From: Marinobacter bohaiensis
Lineage (GTDB): Bacteria; Pseudomonadota; Gammaproteobacteria; Pseudomonadales; Oleiphilaceae
Assembly (NCBI RefSeq): GCF_003258515.1
Contig: NZ_QGEH01000001.1
Location: forward strand, 2,356,001 to 2,420,000
Direction of reading: 5' to 3'
Length of the DNA stretch: 64,000 bases
Part shown: one piece after another, positions 9,241 to 17,540 of the stretch
Layout: each line of letters begins with the position of its first letter
How positions within the stretch are numbered: position 1 is the stretch's first letter
Program-made: the position numbers and the translations under genes
The notes under the pieces: model-generated
Seen by the model: the letters and a program-made list of their open reading frames with translations, nothing else
Told to the model about the DNA's origin: nothing
Database searches by the model: none

Positions 9241-9272
9241 TCGCACAGCGATTTACCAATACCGCTGTGCGA
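9241..9272 (+). other. Inverted repeat at the 5' end of the etfD leader
   Basis: TCGCACAGCG at 9241-9250 and CGCTGTGCGA at 9263-9272 are perfectly complementary, separated by 12 nt. Because the -10 box ends at 9239, this hairpin would form at the extreme 5' end of the mRNA and could protect it from decay; alternatively it is a second operator overlapping the start site. The sequence does not decide between these. Confidence 0.5.
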
Positions 9273-9407
9273 ACCAGGTGACTCATCGGTTTCTTGTGTT
9301 AACCGGGCTCACCCTACTAAAACGAGAGACAACAGGATTCTTCTTCGCCGCCTCTATAGATGCGCGTCGAATCCCAAGATCCACAAAAGAAGTATGAGGA
9401 GACCAAC

Positions 9408-11060
9408 GTGGAACGCGAATCGATGGAATTTGATGTTCTGATCGTCGGGGCGGGCCCGGCCGGGCTGTCCGCCGCCTGCCGCATCATGCAGATGGCGCAG
9501 GAATCCGGCGAAGAACTCACCGTATGCGTCGTTGAGAAGGGGTCGGAAGTCGGCGCCCATATCATGGCCGGTACCGTGTTCGAGCCGACCGCCCTCAACG
9601 AACTCTTCCCCGACTGGAAAGAGAAAGGCGCCCCGCTGAACACCCCGGTCACCCGCGACGACATCTTCGTGCTGCGCGGCCAGGATTCGGCCACCAAGGT
9701 CCCGAACGCCTTTGTGCCGCGCAACATGCACAACCACGGCAACTACATCATCAGCCTGGGCAACCTGTGCCGCTGGCTGGCCGAGCAGGCCGAGGGCCTG
9801 GGCGTGGAAGTCTACCCCGGCTTCGCCGCCGCCGAGACCATCATCGAGGACGGTCAGGTCAAGGGCATTATCACCGGTGACATGGGCGTGGCCCGTGACG
9901 GCAGCGAAAAAGACGGCTACATGCCGGGTATGGAGCTGCGCGCCAAGTACACCCTGTTCTCCGAAGGCTGCCGCGGCCACCTGGGCAAGAAGCTGATCGC
10001 CGACTTCAAGCTCGACGAAGGCAAGGACCCGCAGCACTACGGCATCGGCATCAAGGAGCTGTGGGACATCGATCCGGCCAAACACGAGCCGGGGCTGGTC
10101 GTTCACACCACCGGCTGGCCGCTGAACGAGTCCGGCTCCACCGGCGGCTCCTTCCTGTACCACCTCGAAGGCGGCCAGGTTTACGTCGGTCTGATCACGG
10201 ACCTGTCCTACAGCAACCCGCACGTGAGCCCGTTCGAGGAGTTCCAGCGCCTCAAGCTGCACCCGGAAATCAAGCAGTATCTGGAAGGCGGCAAGCGCGT
10301 TTCCTACGGCGCGCGTGCCATCACCAAAGGCGGCTACAACGCCCTGCCCAAGATGAGCTTCCCGGGCGGCCTGCTGCTGGGCTGTGACGCCGGCACCCTG
10401 AACAGCTCCAAGATCAAGGGTTCCCACACCGCCATGAAGTCCGGCCTGTTGGGCGCCGAAGCGGTCTTTGAAGCACTGAAGGAAGGCAAGTCCGGTGAGG
10501 AAATTACCAGCTTCGCCGAGCGTTTCGAGAACAGCTGGCTCTACAAGGAGCTGTACGACGAGCGCAACTTCGGCCCGGCCATGCACAAGTTCGGCAACAT
10601 CGTCGGTGGCGGCATCGCGTACCTGGAGCAGAACGTCCTGCGTCGCAGCCTGCCGATCACTTTCCACGACACCACACCGGACTACGCCACCCTGAAGCCG
10701 GCGGACCAGTCGAAGAAGATCGACTACCCGAAGCCGGACAACACCCTGACCTTCGACCGTCTGTCCTCGGTGTTCATCTCCAACACCAACCACGAGGAAG
10801 ATCAGCCGATCCACCTGAAGCTGACCAACCCGGACACCCCGATCCAGGAGAACCTGCCCAAGTACAACGAACCGGCTCAGCGCTATTGCCCGGCCGGCGT
10901 GTACGAAGTGGTGGACGCGGACGATGGCAGCGGCAAGCGGTTCCAGATCAACGCCCAGAACTGCGTTCACTGCAAGACCTGCGACATCAAGGATCCGGCC
11001 CAGAACATCACCTGGGTGACACCGGAAGGCGGTGGCGGTCCGAACTATCCGAACATGTAA
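9408..11060 (+). CDS. etfD: Electron transfer flavoprotein-ubiquinone oxidoreductase
   Basis: 550 residues from a GTG at 9408, chosen because GAGGAG lies 6 nt upstream and the resulting N-terminus (ERESMEFDVLIVGAGPAGLS) matches family members; an in-frame ATG at 9360 lacks a ribosome site. The FAD Rossmann motif is GAGPAGLS. The C-terminus carries the 4Fe-4S ligands: RYCPAGVYE and QNCVHCKTCDIKDP. A membrane-associating mid region is present. It passes electrons from EtfAB to ubiquinone. It is monocistronic, between the regulatory region described and a strong terminator. Confidence 0.96.
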   Translation: MERESMEFDVLIVGAGPAGLSAACRIMQMAQESGEELTVCVVEKGSEVGAHIMAGTVFEPTALNELFPDWKEKGAPLNTPVTRDDIFVLRGQDSATKVPNAFVPRNMHNHGNYIISLGNLCRWLAEQAEGLGVEVYPGFAAAETIIEDGQVKGIITGDMGVARDGSEKDGYMPGMELRAKYTLFSEGCRGHLGKKLIADFKLDEGKDPQHYGIGIKELWDIDPAKHEPGLVVHTTGWPLNESGSTGGSFLYHLEGGQVYVGLITDLSYSNPHVSPFEEFQRLKLHPEIKQYLEGGKRVSYGARAITKGGYNALPKMSFPGGLLLGCDAGTLNSSKIKGSHTAMKSGLLGAEAVFEALKEGKSGEEITSFAERFENSWLYKELYDERNFGPAMHKFGNIVGGGIAYLEQNVLRRSLPITFHDTTPDYATLKPADQSKKIDYPKPDNTLTFDRLSSVFISNTNHEEDQPIHLKLTNPDTPIQENLPKYNEPAQRYCPAGVYEVVDADDGSGKRFQINAQNCVHCKTCDIKDPAQNITWVTPEGGGGPNYPNM

Positions 11061-11079
11061 ACCCCGTTCGGTAAGCATG

Positions 11080-11109
11080 AAAAAGGCGACTCCCCGGAGT
11101 CGCCTTTTT
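11080..11109 (+). terminator. Intrinsic terminator of etfD
   Basis: AAAAAGGCGACTCC (11080-11093), loop CC, GGAGTCGCCTTTTT (11096-11109): 14-bp complementarity followed by a T-run. Confidence 0.93.
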
Positions 11110-11153
11110 CGTTTCCGACTTCATAATGCGTTGAGCGCCCATTCGGACATAAA

Positions 11154-11178
11154 AAAAGCGGCTCCAGGAGCCGCTTTT
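11154..11178 (-). terminator. Intrinsic terminator of the SlyD-like gene (usable from both sides)
   Basis: AAAAGCGGCTCC (11154-11165) and GGAGCCGCTTTT (11167-11178) form a long stem; additional A residues upstream give a U-run on the minus-strand transcript. Located between convergent etfD and the FKBP gene. Confidence 0.9.
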
Positions 11179-11198
11179 CGTGACCGAGCGAGTCGATC

Positions 11199-11660
11199 TT
11201 AGTGCGCGTGACCGTGCTCGACCTCTTCTTCGGTCGGCTCACGCGTTTCGACGACTTCCACGTCGAAGTTCAGGGTCTCACCGGCCAGCGGATGGTTGGC
11301 ATCGATGGTGACGGTCTCTTCCTCAACCTTAACCACGCGAACGATCTGGGGGCCGCCCGGCGTCTGAGCCTGGAACTGCATGCCCGGCTCGATGGTGTCG
11401 ACACCTTCGAATGCGGAACGCGGTACCGGCTGGACCAGCTCTTCGTTCACTTCGCCATAACCTTCGGCGGGATCAACGGAAACCTGTACCTTGTCGCCTG
11501 CGTCCTTTTCATTCAGCGCTGATTCCAGGCCGCTGATGATGTTCTGTGCACCTTCCAGATAGGTCAGCGGCTCGCGACCTTCCTCGCGGGAAGAGTCGAG
11601 CTGCTCGCCCTGTTCGTTGGTGAGCGTGTAATGGATGGTAACAACACGAGGTTGGGCCAT
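11199..11660 (-). CDS. FKBP-type peptidyl-prolyl isomerase, SlyD-like
   Basis: 153 residues from the ATG at 11660, which has AGGAGA 5 nt upstream; a longer frame upstream has no signal. The FKBP core is VVTIHYTLTNEQGEQLDSS, PLTYLEGAQNIISGLESAL and VDPAEGYGEVNEELVQPVP, with the chaperone insert-in-flap region characteristic of SlyD. It catalyses cis/trans proline isomerisation and acts as a cytosolic chaperone. The C-terminus ends HGHAH, only a short remnant of the metal-binding His/Cys tail of E. coli SlyD. Standalone gene with its own terminator. Confidence 0.92.
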   Translation of the reverse strand: MAQPRVVTIHYTLTNEQGEQLDSSREEGREPLTYLEGAQNIISGLESALNEKDAGDKVQVSVDPAEGYGEVNEELVQPVPRSAFEGVDTIEPGMQFQAQTPGGPQIVRVVKVEEETVTIDANHPLAGETLNFDVEVVETREPTEEEVEHGHAH

Positions 11661-11894
11661 GTGTTCTCCTTGCGTGTCGCAATGACTGTGTATGTGTAGC
11701 GGCAATCGAAAGTGGTCTTGAACAGCCGGACTGCACAGAGTGACTAACGACAACCATCCTCGTTAGAGAGCAGGGCTCGATAACAAGAGTGTAAGTCTGA
11801 CAGCGTAACAAACCATGCGCTGACGTCGCTACCAGAGATGTCGGCGGAGCCCTCGCTTTTCAACCCTCTCCGGCCAATTCAGGGTAATTTTTTT

Positions 11895-12458
11895 TCAATC
11901 ACTGCTGCCCAGCTCGAAAAATGCGCCATCACTCCACACGCCCAACATGGACGAATCGTGCTCAGCCGGCACCACACAATCGGCCAGCTCGTAGTAGGCC
12001 GGTGTCGCCAGTCGCGCTTCCACATCGTGCAGCACCGTGACCACCGGGCGCGGCTCGCCGTCGGCGTAGCTACCAAGCTGCAGCGGGTGCTCCCCGCCAA
12101 CGACCAGCGATTCGCCGGTGTTGAGGGTCAGGCTGAGCACCTGGTCACGGCCTTTCCCGCTGACCTTCAGGCTGTGGGCGATCAGTGGCGCGTCTTCAAC
12201 CCGCAGGTGCCACTTCTCCACCGGCGTCACCAGGTAGTATTCGCCGTCGGCTTCGCGACGCAGGATGGTGGCAAACAGCCGCACAAGGGCTTCCCGCTTC
12301 ATGGGCTCACCCCGATACAGCCAGGTGCCGTCGCGCAGGATCTGGATATCGATCTCGCCGGACAGCTCCGGATGCCACTGATCGAGGGGCGGACGCCCTT
12401 CCAGAGATTCGCGGATCTCCTCTAACTGCGCCTCAATGCGTTTGGTGTCGTCTGTCAT
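11895..12458 (-). CDS. DUF1285 family protein
   Basis: 187 residues from the ATG at 12458 with GGGAGAAG immediately upstream. The sequence follows the DUF1285 pattern: PPLDQWHPELSGEIDIQILRDGTWLYRGEPMKREALVRLFATILR, then YYLVTPVEKWHLRVEDAPL and a C-terminal TYYELADCVV-like segment (PAYYELADCVVPAEHD). No membrane segments. The biochemical role of this family is not known to me. The preceding 234-bp gap toward the SlyD gene shows no clear gene. Confidence 0.85.
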   Translation of the reverse strand: MTDDTKRIEAQLEEIRESLEGRPPLDQWHPELSGEIDIQILRDGTWLYRGEPMKREALVRLFATILRREADGEYYLVTPVEKWHLRVEDAPLIAHSLKVSGKGRDQVLSLTLNTGESLVVGGEHPLQLGSYADGEPRPVVTVLHDVEARLATPAYYELADCVVPAEHDSSMLGVWSDGAFFELGSSD

Positions 12459-12780
12459 CTTCTCTCCCGCTATTTTTCGGTACAGCCCTTGCCTGCCAGG
12501 GGAGCCGTGCCAAGCCGCCCGGTCTTGTCCGACGCAGGCGCGTCTTTGACGACCGCTCACCCGACGCATGGTCACGTCGAAACACGACATTGTCCAGTTC
12601 AGGTTGCCGATAAAGACATCTGTCCCGCTGAACAGCCGGAACAGTCAACAGCGCTTCGCCAGGCGACCGGAGAAGCGGCTCGGTGCAATCGATGGCCCCC
12701 GGTCTGTGCCCGTCGCCAGGACGGTGTGGTAGTGTCGACGGGTGACTCACCAAGCCGTCATTGAAGGAAACCAAACAACC
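12459..12780. other. Intergenic region between divergent DUF1285 and aminotransferase genes
   Basis: 322 bp. I find no convincing gene, RNA or palindrome. It must hold the promoters for both flanking genes, but no consensus -35/-10 pair stands out. Confidence 0.4.
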
Positions 12781-13908
12781 ATGGATTTGCAGCAGGAATT
12801 CAATCTCGATCCCGACATTGCCTACCTGAACCACGCGGCCGTGGCGCCCTGGCCGTTGCGGGCCAGCGAGGCGGTGATGCGCTTCGCCCGGGAAAACGCC
12901 GGGCGTGGCGCCCAGCATTACCCGCAATGGATCGAGGTGGAGAACCGCCTGCGCCGACACCTCGGCAACCTGCTGAACGCGCCCTCACCGGACGATATCG
13001 CGCTGGTGAAAAACACCTCCGAAGCGCTTTCCTTCGTCGCCGGCGGCCTTGCCTGGCAGTCCGGCGATGAAATCATTATCTCCGACCAGGAATTCCCCTC
13101 AAACCGGATTGTCTGGGAAGCCCTGGCGGACCAGGGTGTTGTCGTACGAAGCGTCAGCCTGGACGGAAACGATCCCGAGGGCGACCTGGTCAATGCATTC
13201 AACGACAGAACCCGCCTGCTGGCCATCAGCTCCGTGCAGTACGGCACCGGGTTCCGGGTGGATCTGACCCGCCTCGGCGCCGCCTGCCGCAAGGCCGGTG
13301 TGCTGTTCTGCGTGGATGCCATCCAGAGCCTGGGCGCGATACCCATGGACGTGCAACGGGACTGTATCGATTTCACCATGGCCGACGGCCACAAATGGCT
13401 GCTGGGCCCGGAGGGACTGGGCGTTTTTTACGTGCGTCCCGACCTGCGCGAGCAGCTCCGCCTGACCGAATTCGGCTGGCACATGGTCGAGAAACGCAGT
13501 GACTTCAAGCAGACAGACTGGACGCCGTCAGGCACCGCCACGCGCTTCGAGTGCGGCAGCCCCAACATGCTCGCCGCCCATGCGCTGGAAGCCAGTGTTG
13601 GCCTGCTTCTGGAGTACGGACTGGAAAACGTGCAACGGACGATTGAGGCTAAAGTCGACAGCCTCGCGGGACGCCTGCAGGGGATCGATGGCGTGGAAAT
13701 CCTGTCGGACCTGTCACCGGAACGCCGCTCGGGCATTCTGACGTTTCGGATTCAGGGCCAGGATTCGGAATCCCTCTACCAGCGGCTGATGGCCGACCGC
13801 GTGGTCTGCGCCAGCCGTGGCGGCGGTGTTCGCTGGTCGCCCCACTGCCACACCAGCGACGCGTCGCTGGCACTTGCGGTGGAACGACTCGAGAACCTGC
13901 TGCGCTGA
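12781..13908 (+). CDS. Class-V aminotransferase family PLP enzyme
   Basis: 375 residues from the ATG at 12781 (AAGGA at 12764-12768; an earlier in-frame ATG at 12742 adds 13 unlikely residues). Fold type I PLP enzyme: N-terminal AYLNHAAVAPWP, the aspartate-containing CVDAIQSLGAIPMD and the Schiff-base lysine at K205 in ADGHKWLLGPEGLG. Related to cysteine desulfurases, isopenicillin epimerases and kynureninases. It lacks the SufS/IscS active-site cysteine loop as far as I can tell, so desulfurase activity is not supported. Substrate unknown. Convergent with sixA, 3 bp apart. Confidence 0.85.
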   Translation: MDLQQEFNLDPDIAYLNHAAVAPWPLRASEAVMRFARENAGRGAQHYPQWIEVENRLRRHLGNLLNAPSPDDIALVKNTSEALSFVAGGLAWQSGDEIIISDQEFPSNRIVWEALADQGVVVRSVSLDGNDPEGDLVNAFNDRTRLLAISSVQYGTGFRVDLTRLGAACRKAGVLFCVDAIQSLGAIPMDVQRDCIDFTMADGHKWLLGPEGLGVFYVRPDLREQLRLTEFGWHMVEKRSDFKQTDWTPSGTATRFECGSPNMLAAHALEASVGLLLEYGLENVQRTIEAKVDSLAGRLQGIDGVEILSDLSPERRSGILTFRIQGQDSESLYQRLMADRVVCASRGGGVRWSPHCHTSDASLALAVERLENLLR

Positions 13909-13911
13909 GAT

Positions 13912-14367
13912 CTAACCGAGAAACTGGGCCCGCAGGTCGCCGCACCCGGGCCCGACGATGGGCATGTCCAGCACCACCGCCTGACTGGTCATGAACGGGA
14001 TACCGCGCCGGTGGCCGTCCACCAGCAGCGTGGATAGCGCGCCCACCAGCGGCATATGCGAGACGATCATCAGGGTTTCCGGCAAATCGTCTTCGATAAG
14101 CAGCGCATCCAGGCATTGGCCGGGATCGTCATCGGGCGTCAGGAACGGTCGCTCGATCACCGGAACGTTGATGACGCCACTGACGATGGCAGCCGTCTGC
14201 TGGGCACGGACCAGCGGGCTGCACCAGATCAGCTGCGGCCGCCAGCTGGACGAGGCAATCTGATTGGCGACCGTCCCGGTGGCGAAGCGTCCCGCCTCGG
14301 TCAGTTCCCGCTCCTGGTCCAGACTATGCCAGCCCGCCTCGCCGTGACGCATGATGATCAGATTCAC
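13912..14367 (-). CDS. sixA: Phosphohistidine phosphatase SixA
   Basis: 151 residues from a GTG at 14367, chosen because GGAGAAG lies 6 nt upstream and the catalytic histidine then falls at position 8 (MNLIIMRHGEAG), as in E. coli SixA; a GTG at 14400 lacks a ribosome site. The histidine-phosphatase features are RHGEAG, ELTEAG, LIWCSPLVRAQQTA and the second histidine in MIVSHMPLVG. It removes phosphate from phosphohistidine in phosphotransfer proteins. It follows gpsA on the same strand by 55 bp; the same pairing is seen in pseudomonads. Confidence 0.9.
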   Translation of the reverse strand: MNLIIMRHGEAGWHSLDQERELTEAGRFATGTVANQIASSSWRPQLIWCSPLVRAQQTAAIVSGVINVPVIERPFLTPDDDPGQCLDALLIEDDLPETLMIVSHMPLVGALSTLLVDGHRRGIPFMTSQAVVLDMPIVGPGCGDLRAQFLG

Positions 14368-14422
14368 GTGCCGCTTCTCCGATAGTGCAGGTTCTTCCAC
14401 GCTTTGCGCGCGCCAAGCGCGC

Positions 14423-15493
14423 TCAGGACGATGCCGTACGTGGCAGTATGAACTCGACGTCGGAGTTCTGCACCGCCGTCATCAATCCCCGGATCACATC
14501 GTGAATCGTGGCATCGCTGTACAGGATTTTGTAGAGCCCGCCCACTAACGGCATGGGCACGCCCATGTCCTCGGCCTTCTCCCTGACCAGCTGCAGCGTG
14601 CGGATGCCCTCAGCCACCTGCCCCAGTTCAGCCACGGCGTCATCCAGTTCCTGACCCTGGCCGACGGCGTAACCAATGCGGAAGTTGCGGCTTTTCGACG
14701 AGGTGCAGGTCACGATCAGATCGCCAACCCCGGCCAGGCCCATAAACGTCATGGGGTTACCGCCCAGGCTGACGGCAAACCGACTCATTTCGGCCAGGCT
14801 GCGGGTGATCAGCATGGCGCGGGCGTTCTCGCCCAGCTCAAGGGCCGACGCCATGCCGGCGATAATGGCGTAGATGTTCTTGAGGGCGCCTGCCAGCTCG
14901 ACGCCGTAAACGTCGACGTTGGCGTAGACCCGGAAATATTTGCAGCCCAGCAGCTCCTGCACTCGGTTGCGAACGTCCGGGTCCTTGGCCGCAATCACCG
15001 TGGCGGTCAGGTCCCGCTCGGCGATTTCCTGGGCCAGATTGGGACCACTGAGCACGCCGATGCGGGTACGCGGGATTTCTTCCTGCAGGATTTCGCTCAT
15101 CAGGCGAAAACCCTCTCGCTCGATCCCCTTGGTCAGGCTGACGACGACCTGCCCGTCTTCGAAGTCCGCCGCATGTTCGCGGATGACCGTGCGAAACGCC
15201 TTGCTGGGGATGGCCAGAAAAACGGCCTCGGCGCCGTGAATAGTGGCTCTGAGATCGGTAGTAGGATGGATATCGCCCTCGAGCTTGAAGCCGGGCATGT
15301 AACGGGTGTTCTCGCGCTGGCTGCGGATCTGTTCCGCCTGTTCGGCGTCACGCATCCAGAAACGGACATGGTGGCCGTTTTCGGCCAGCACCTTGGTCAT
15401 GGCCGTCCCGAAGCTGCCGCCGCCCAGAACGGCGACCTGGCGTCCGGATTCGGAGGACGCGCGGGCGGATGACTCGTTATTTTTTTCAGACAT
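14423..15493 (-). CDS. gpsA: NAD(P)+-dependent glycerol-3-phosphate dehydrogenase
   Basis: 356 residues from the ATG at 15493; the extra 13 residues of the longer frame are His/Gly-rich and unlikely. NAD-binding Rossmann motif VAVLGGGSFGTAM, catalytic-site segment VYGVELAGALKNIYAIIAGM with the conserved lysine, and NPMTFMGLAGVGDLIVTCTS. It reduces dihydroxyacetone phosphate to sn-glycerol-3-phosphate, the first step of phospholipid synthesis. The N-terminal extension of ~15 residues before the Rossmann strand (EKNNESSARASSES) is longer than in E. coli. Confidence 0.96.
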   Translation of the reverse strand: MSEKNNESSARASSESGRQVAVLGGGSFGTAMTKVLAENGHHVRFWMRDAEQAEQIRSQRENTRYMPGFKLEGDIHPTTDLRATIHGAEAVFLAIPSKAFRTVIREHAADFEDGQVVVSLTKGIEREGFRLMSEILQEEIPRTRIGVLSGPNLAQEIAERDLTATVIAAKDPDVRNRVQELLGCKYFRVYANVDVYGVELAGALKNIYAIIAGMASALELGENARAMLITRSLAEMSRFAVSLGGNPMTFMGLAGVGDLIVTCTSSKSRNFRIGYAVGQGQELDDAVAELGQVAEGIRTLQLVREKAEDMGVPMPLVGGLYKILYSDATIHDVIRGLMTAVQNSDVEFILPRTASS

Positions 15494-15595
15494 GGGGTTT
15501 CCGTGGTGGTGTCCTGGTCCGGCGTGGGCCACTCAGGCCCGGCTTGCCACGGACAGATCCGCCCGACAGGGACGTCTTGAGCGGTCGGTCCGGGG

Positions 15596-16084
15596 TCAGT
15601 GCTCCTCGCACTCGAGGGCCCGCACCAGATTCTTGAATTCTTCCCGGTTGCGGCTGTTCATGCCCATCAGCACACGGTGGGCATCAAGCACTTTATCGCG
15701 AACCTGCTGTTCGCTGGCCCGCAGCACCGGAATCTCTTCCAGTTCCTCGATGCGCGAGGCGGGCTCACGCACGATGATAAAGATCTTGTCGAAACCCATC
15801 GAGGTGATGATGCGGGTCACATCGGGATTGGTGGAAATCAGGGTCGGCAGGAAATGGCTGCGTTTTTCCGCAGCTATAGCAATCTTGGCAAGCAGGCCCA
15901 AGGTGGTGCTGTCGATGATATCGGTTTCTGTCAGATCGATCACCACCGTACGGAATTCCGGATTATTGGTGATCGAATCGACCAGGTTGTCCAGCGTCGA
16001 ACACAGGTTCAGCCGGATTTCGCCGATAAACTTGAGGAGGTAGATCCCCTGCTGTTCGGCTTGCAGTATCTTGTAACTAGACAT
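15596..16084 (-). CDS. hsbA: STAS-domain anti-anti-sigma factor, HsbA-like
   Basis: 162 residues. STAS fold with the phosphorylatable serine in DIIDSTTLGLLAK (S59). A C-terminal extension of ~60 charged residues (IEELEEIPVLRASEQQVRDK) distinguishes it from simple SpoIIAA proteins and resembles HsbA of P. aeruginosa. In that system, unphosphorylated HsbA binds the anti-sigma factor FlgM and, phosphorylated, favours surface attachment through HsbD. Begins 1 nt after the stop of the phosphatase/response-regulator gene, so the two are coupled. FlgM is encoded at 46006 in this window. Orthology is inferred from domain layout and length. Confidence 0.8.
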   Translation of the reverse strand: MSSYKILQAEQQGIYLLKFIGEIRLNLCSTLDNLVDSITNNPEFRTVVIDLTETDIIDSTTLGLLAKIAIAAEKRSHFLPTLISTNPDVTRIITSMGFDKIFIIVREPASRIEELEEIPVLRASEQQVRDKVLDAHRVLMGMNSRNREEFKNLVRALECEEH

Positions 16085-16085
16085 G

Positions 16086-17270
16086 TCAGTTCGCCACTAC
16101 GTCCGTCACTGTCACGATCGCAATATCGTCCGGCAATTCGGTGATGTCATCGAGGTTAAGGGCATCGCTCAGCGATGCGATAGTGTGACGACCTCCGGAG
16201 ACGACTTCAAGTAGTCTCATCTCCTTTTCATGGAGGTTTTTCGCCTTGATAACCTCAAGGATGCCATCGGAAAACAGCAATAACCGGAAGCCTTCGTTCA
16301 GCGGCGTTTCGTAAATCTCCCACTTGGGATCCTCGAACAGCCCCACCGGAAGCCCGGTTCCTTCCAGGAAATGCGTACCGCCCGGCCCATTATCAAGGAT
16401 GGGCATCGGAAAATGCGCACCCACTGCGTAAGTCAGGCTCCGCTCCCGGTGGGAGATAATGCCGGCGAACACCGTCAGGTGCTTGCCGAGCCCGGTGTCC
16501 AGCAACTCCGAGTTGATGCGTTCCAGAAACCGGTCCGGATACAGAATGTCGTCACTGGACCCTCTCTTGACGTTACGTTGCAGGCGGTTGGTCAGATTCT
16601 TCAGCAACACGGTGACGAACGCGGAGCTGGCGCCATGGCCGGATACATCGGCGATATAAACCAGGGTGCGATTCTCATCCAGCGGAAAGTAATCGAGAAA
16701 GTCGCCGCTGAGGTACAGCGAGGGTTTGATCATGTGGTCGATCGACAGCTCGGTGGACTCGAAATGCCGGTCCGGCAACATCTTGAGCTGCACCTTGCGG
16801 CCGGCCCGCTGGTCGGCGCGCAGTTCCGATATCCCCGAGCGCAAGTCCCGATTGGCGCTTTCCAACTCTTCCCGATAGACCTGATTAAGCCGCGACACCC
16901 GCACCCGGTCGAACAGTTTGGACAGCACGTCGTCCAGCGACACCTTGTCGGTAAAGGGCTTGATCACGAAATCGGCGGCGCCGGCACGCAGCGCGGAAAC
17001 CACTTCCTCGGCCGAAGTGGCCGCATGACAGGCGATGACCGGAATAAAGGTTTCCTCGTCATCGAGCCGGCTGTTCAGGCGGGCAATGACGCCGGCCGGC
17101 ACGTCGGCAAAAATGGCGTCGGGCAGCGCCTCGTCGATGGCCCGGGAAGCATTCTCGAGATTGTCGTGGATGCTGACGTAAAAGCCGCGGGACTCCAGGA
17201 AACGGTCCAGTTCCTTCGCGGCCTCGGGATCCGGATCAATAATCAGAATGCGCTCGGTGCGCGATCCCAT
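16086..17270 (-). CDS. hsbR: Response regulator with PP2C-type phosphatase domain, HsbR-like
   Basis: 394 residues. Residues ~7-120 are a receiver domain (ILIIDPDPE, phospho-acceptor D56 in DAIFADVP, VIKPF), residues ~125-165 a linker coiled coil, and ~180-390 a PPM/RsbU phosphatase (VYIADVSGHGASSAFVTVLL, LLLFSDGILEV). By family knowledge such proteins dephosphorylate STAS partners when their receiver is phosphorylated; here the partner is the adjacent HsbA-like protein. GGAGGAAG precedes the ATG. The acidic pocket reads DPD rather than the usual adjacent DD, a minor variation. Confidence 0.85.
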   Translation of the reverse strand: MGSRTERILIIDPDPEAAKELDRFLESRGFYVSIHDNLENASRAIDEALPDAIFADVPAGVIARLNSRLDDEETFIPVIACHAATSAEEVVSALRAGAADFVIKPFTDKVSLDDVLSKLFDRVRVSRLNQVYREELESANRDLRSGISELRADQRAGRKVQLKMLPDRHFESTELSIDHMIKPSLYLSGDFLDYFPLDENRTLVYIADVSGHGASSAFVTVLLKNLTNRLQRNVKRGSSDDILYPDRFLERINSELLDTGLGKHLTVFAGIISHRERSLTYAVGAHFPMPILDNGPGGTHFLEGTGLPVGLFEDPKWEIYETPLNEGFRLLLFSDGILEVIKAKNLHEKEMRLLEVVSGGRHTIASLSDALNLDDITELPDDIAIVTVTDVVAN

Positions 17271-17468
17271 TTAGACTTCCTCCGAGAACATTCGCTGCAC
17301 AGACAGAATGACGGCGCGGAAACCAGCCGAAGCGCCGGACGGGAGGCCACCGAACAGACGCACGGCGGGCATAACGCAAGGCATACCGAAACGGCGGGCG
17401 AACTCACAGACGCCGCAGAACACCACGACTTGCCACAGATTCGACGCTTTCAGGGGGTCACCAGCCAT
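17271..17468 (-). CDS. Possible small protein upstream of hsbR (65 codons)
   Basis: An open frame of 65 codons whose TAA stop directly abuts the hsbR ATG (TAAATG), an arrangement typical of translational coupling. AGAGG lies 7 nt upstream of its ATG. The product is Cys- and Phe-containing with no domain I recognise (MAGDPLKASNLWQVVVFCGV at the start). It could be real or a chance frame in GC-rich DNA that happens to span the hsbR leader. Confidence 0.35.
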   Translation of the reverse strand: MAGDPLKASNLWQVVVFCGVCEFARRFGMPCVMPAVRLFGGLPSGASAGFRAVILSVQRMFSEEV

Positions 17469-17540
17469 TTCAGGGCCTCTTTATATCCGCTATTCTGGCA
17501 CGGCGGCCACATATAACAAGCCTGAGGAGACCTTCAACGG

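Larger units (their letters stand above)
8638..9407. other. Divergent etfBA / etfD intergenic region
   Basis: 770 bp with no convincing gene; short open frames here lack ribosome sites and recognisable protein. It contains the 20-bp palindrome at 9129-9148, a sigma-70 promoter for etfD at 9210-9239 and a leader hairpin at 9241-9272. The part near etfB (8640-8900) has scattered half-sites of the CAAAC/GTTTG type, for example around 8841-8859, but no full palindrome. The remaining sequence shows nothing I can interpret. Confidence 0.6.
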
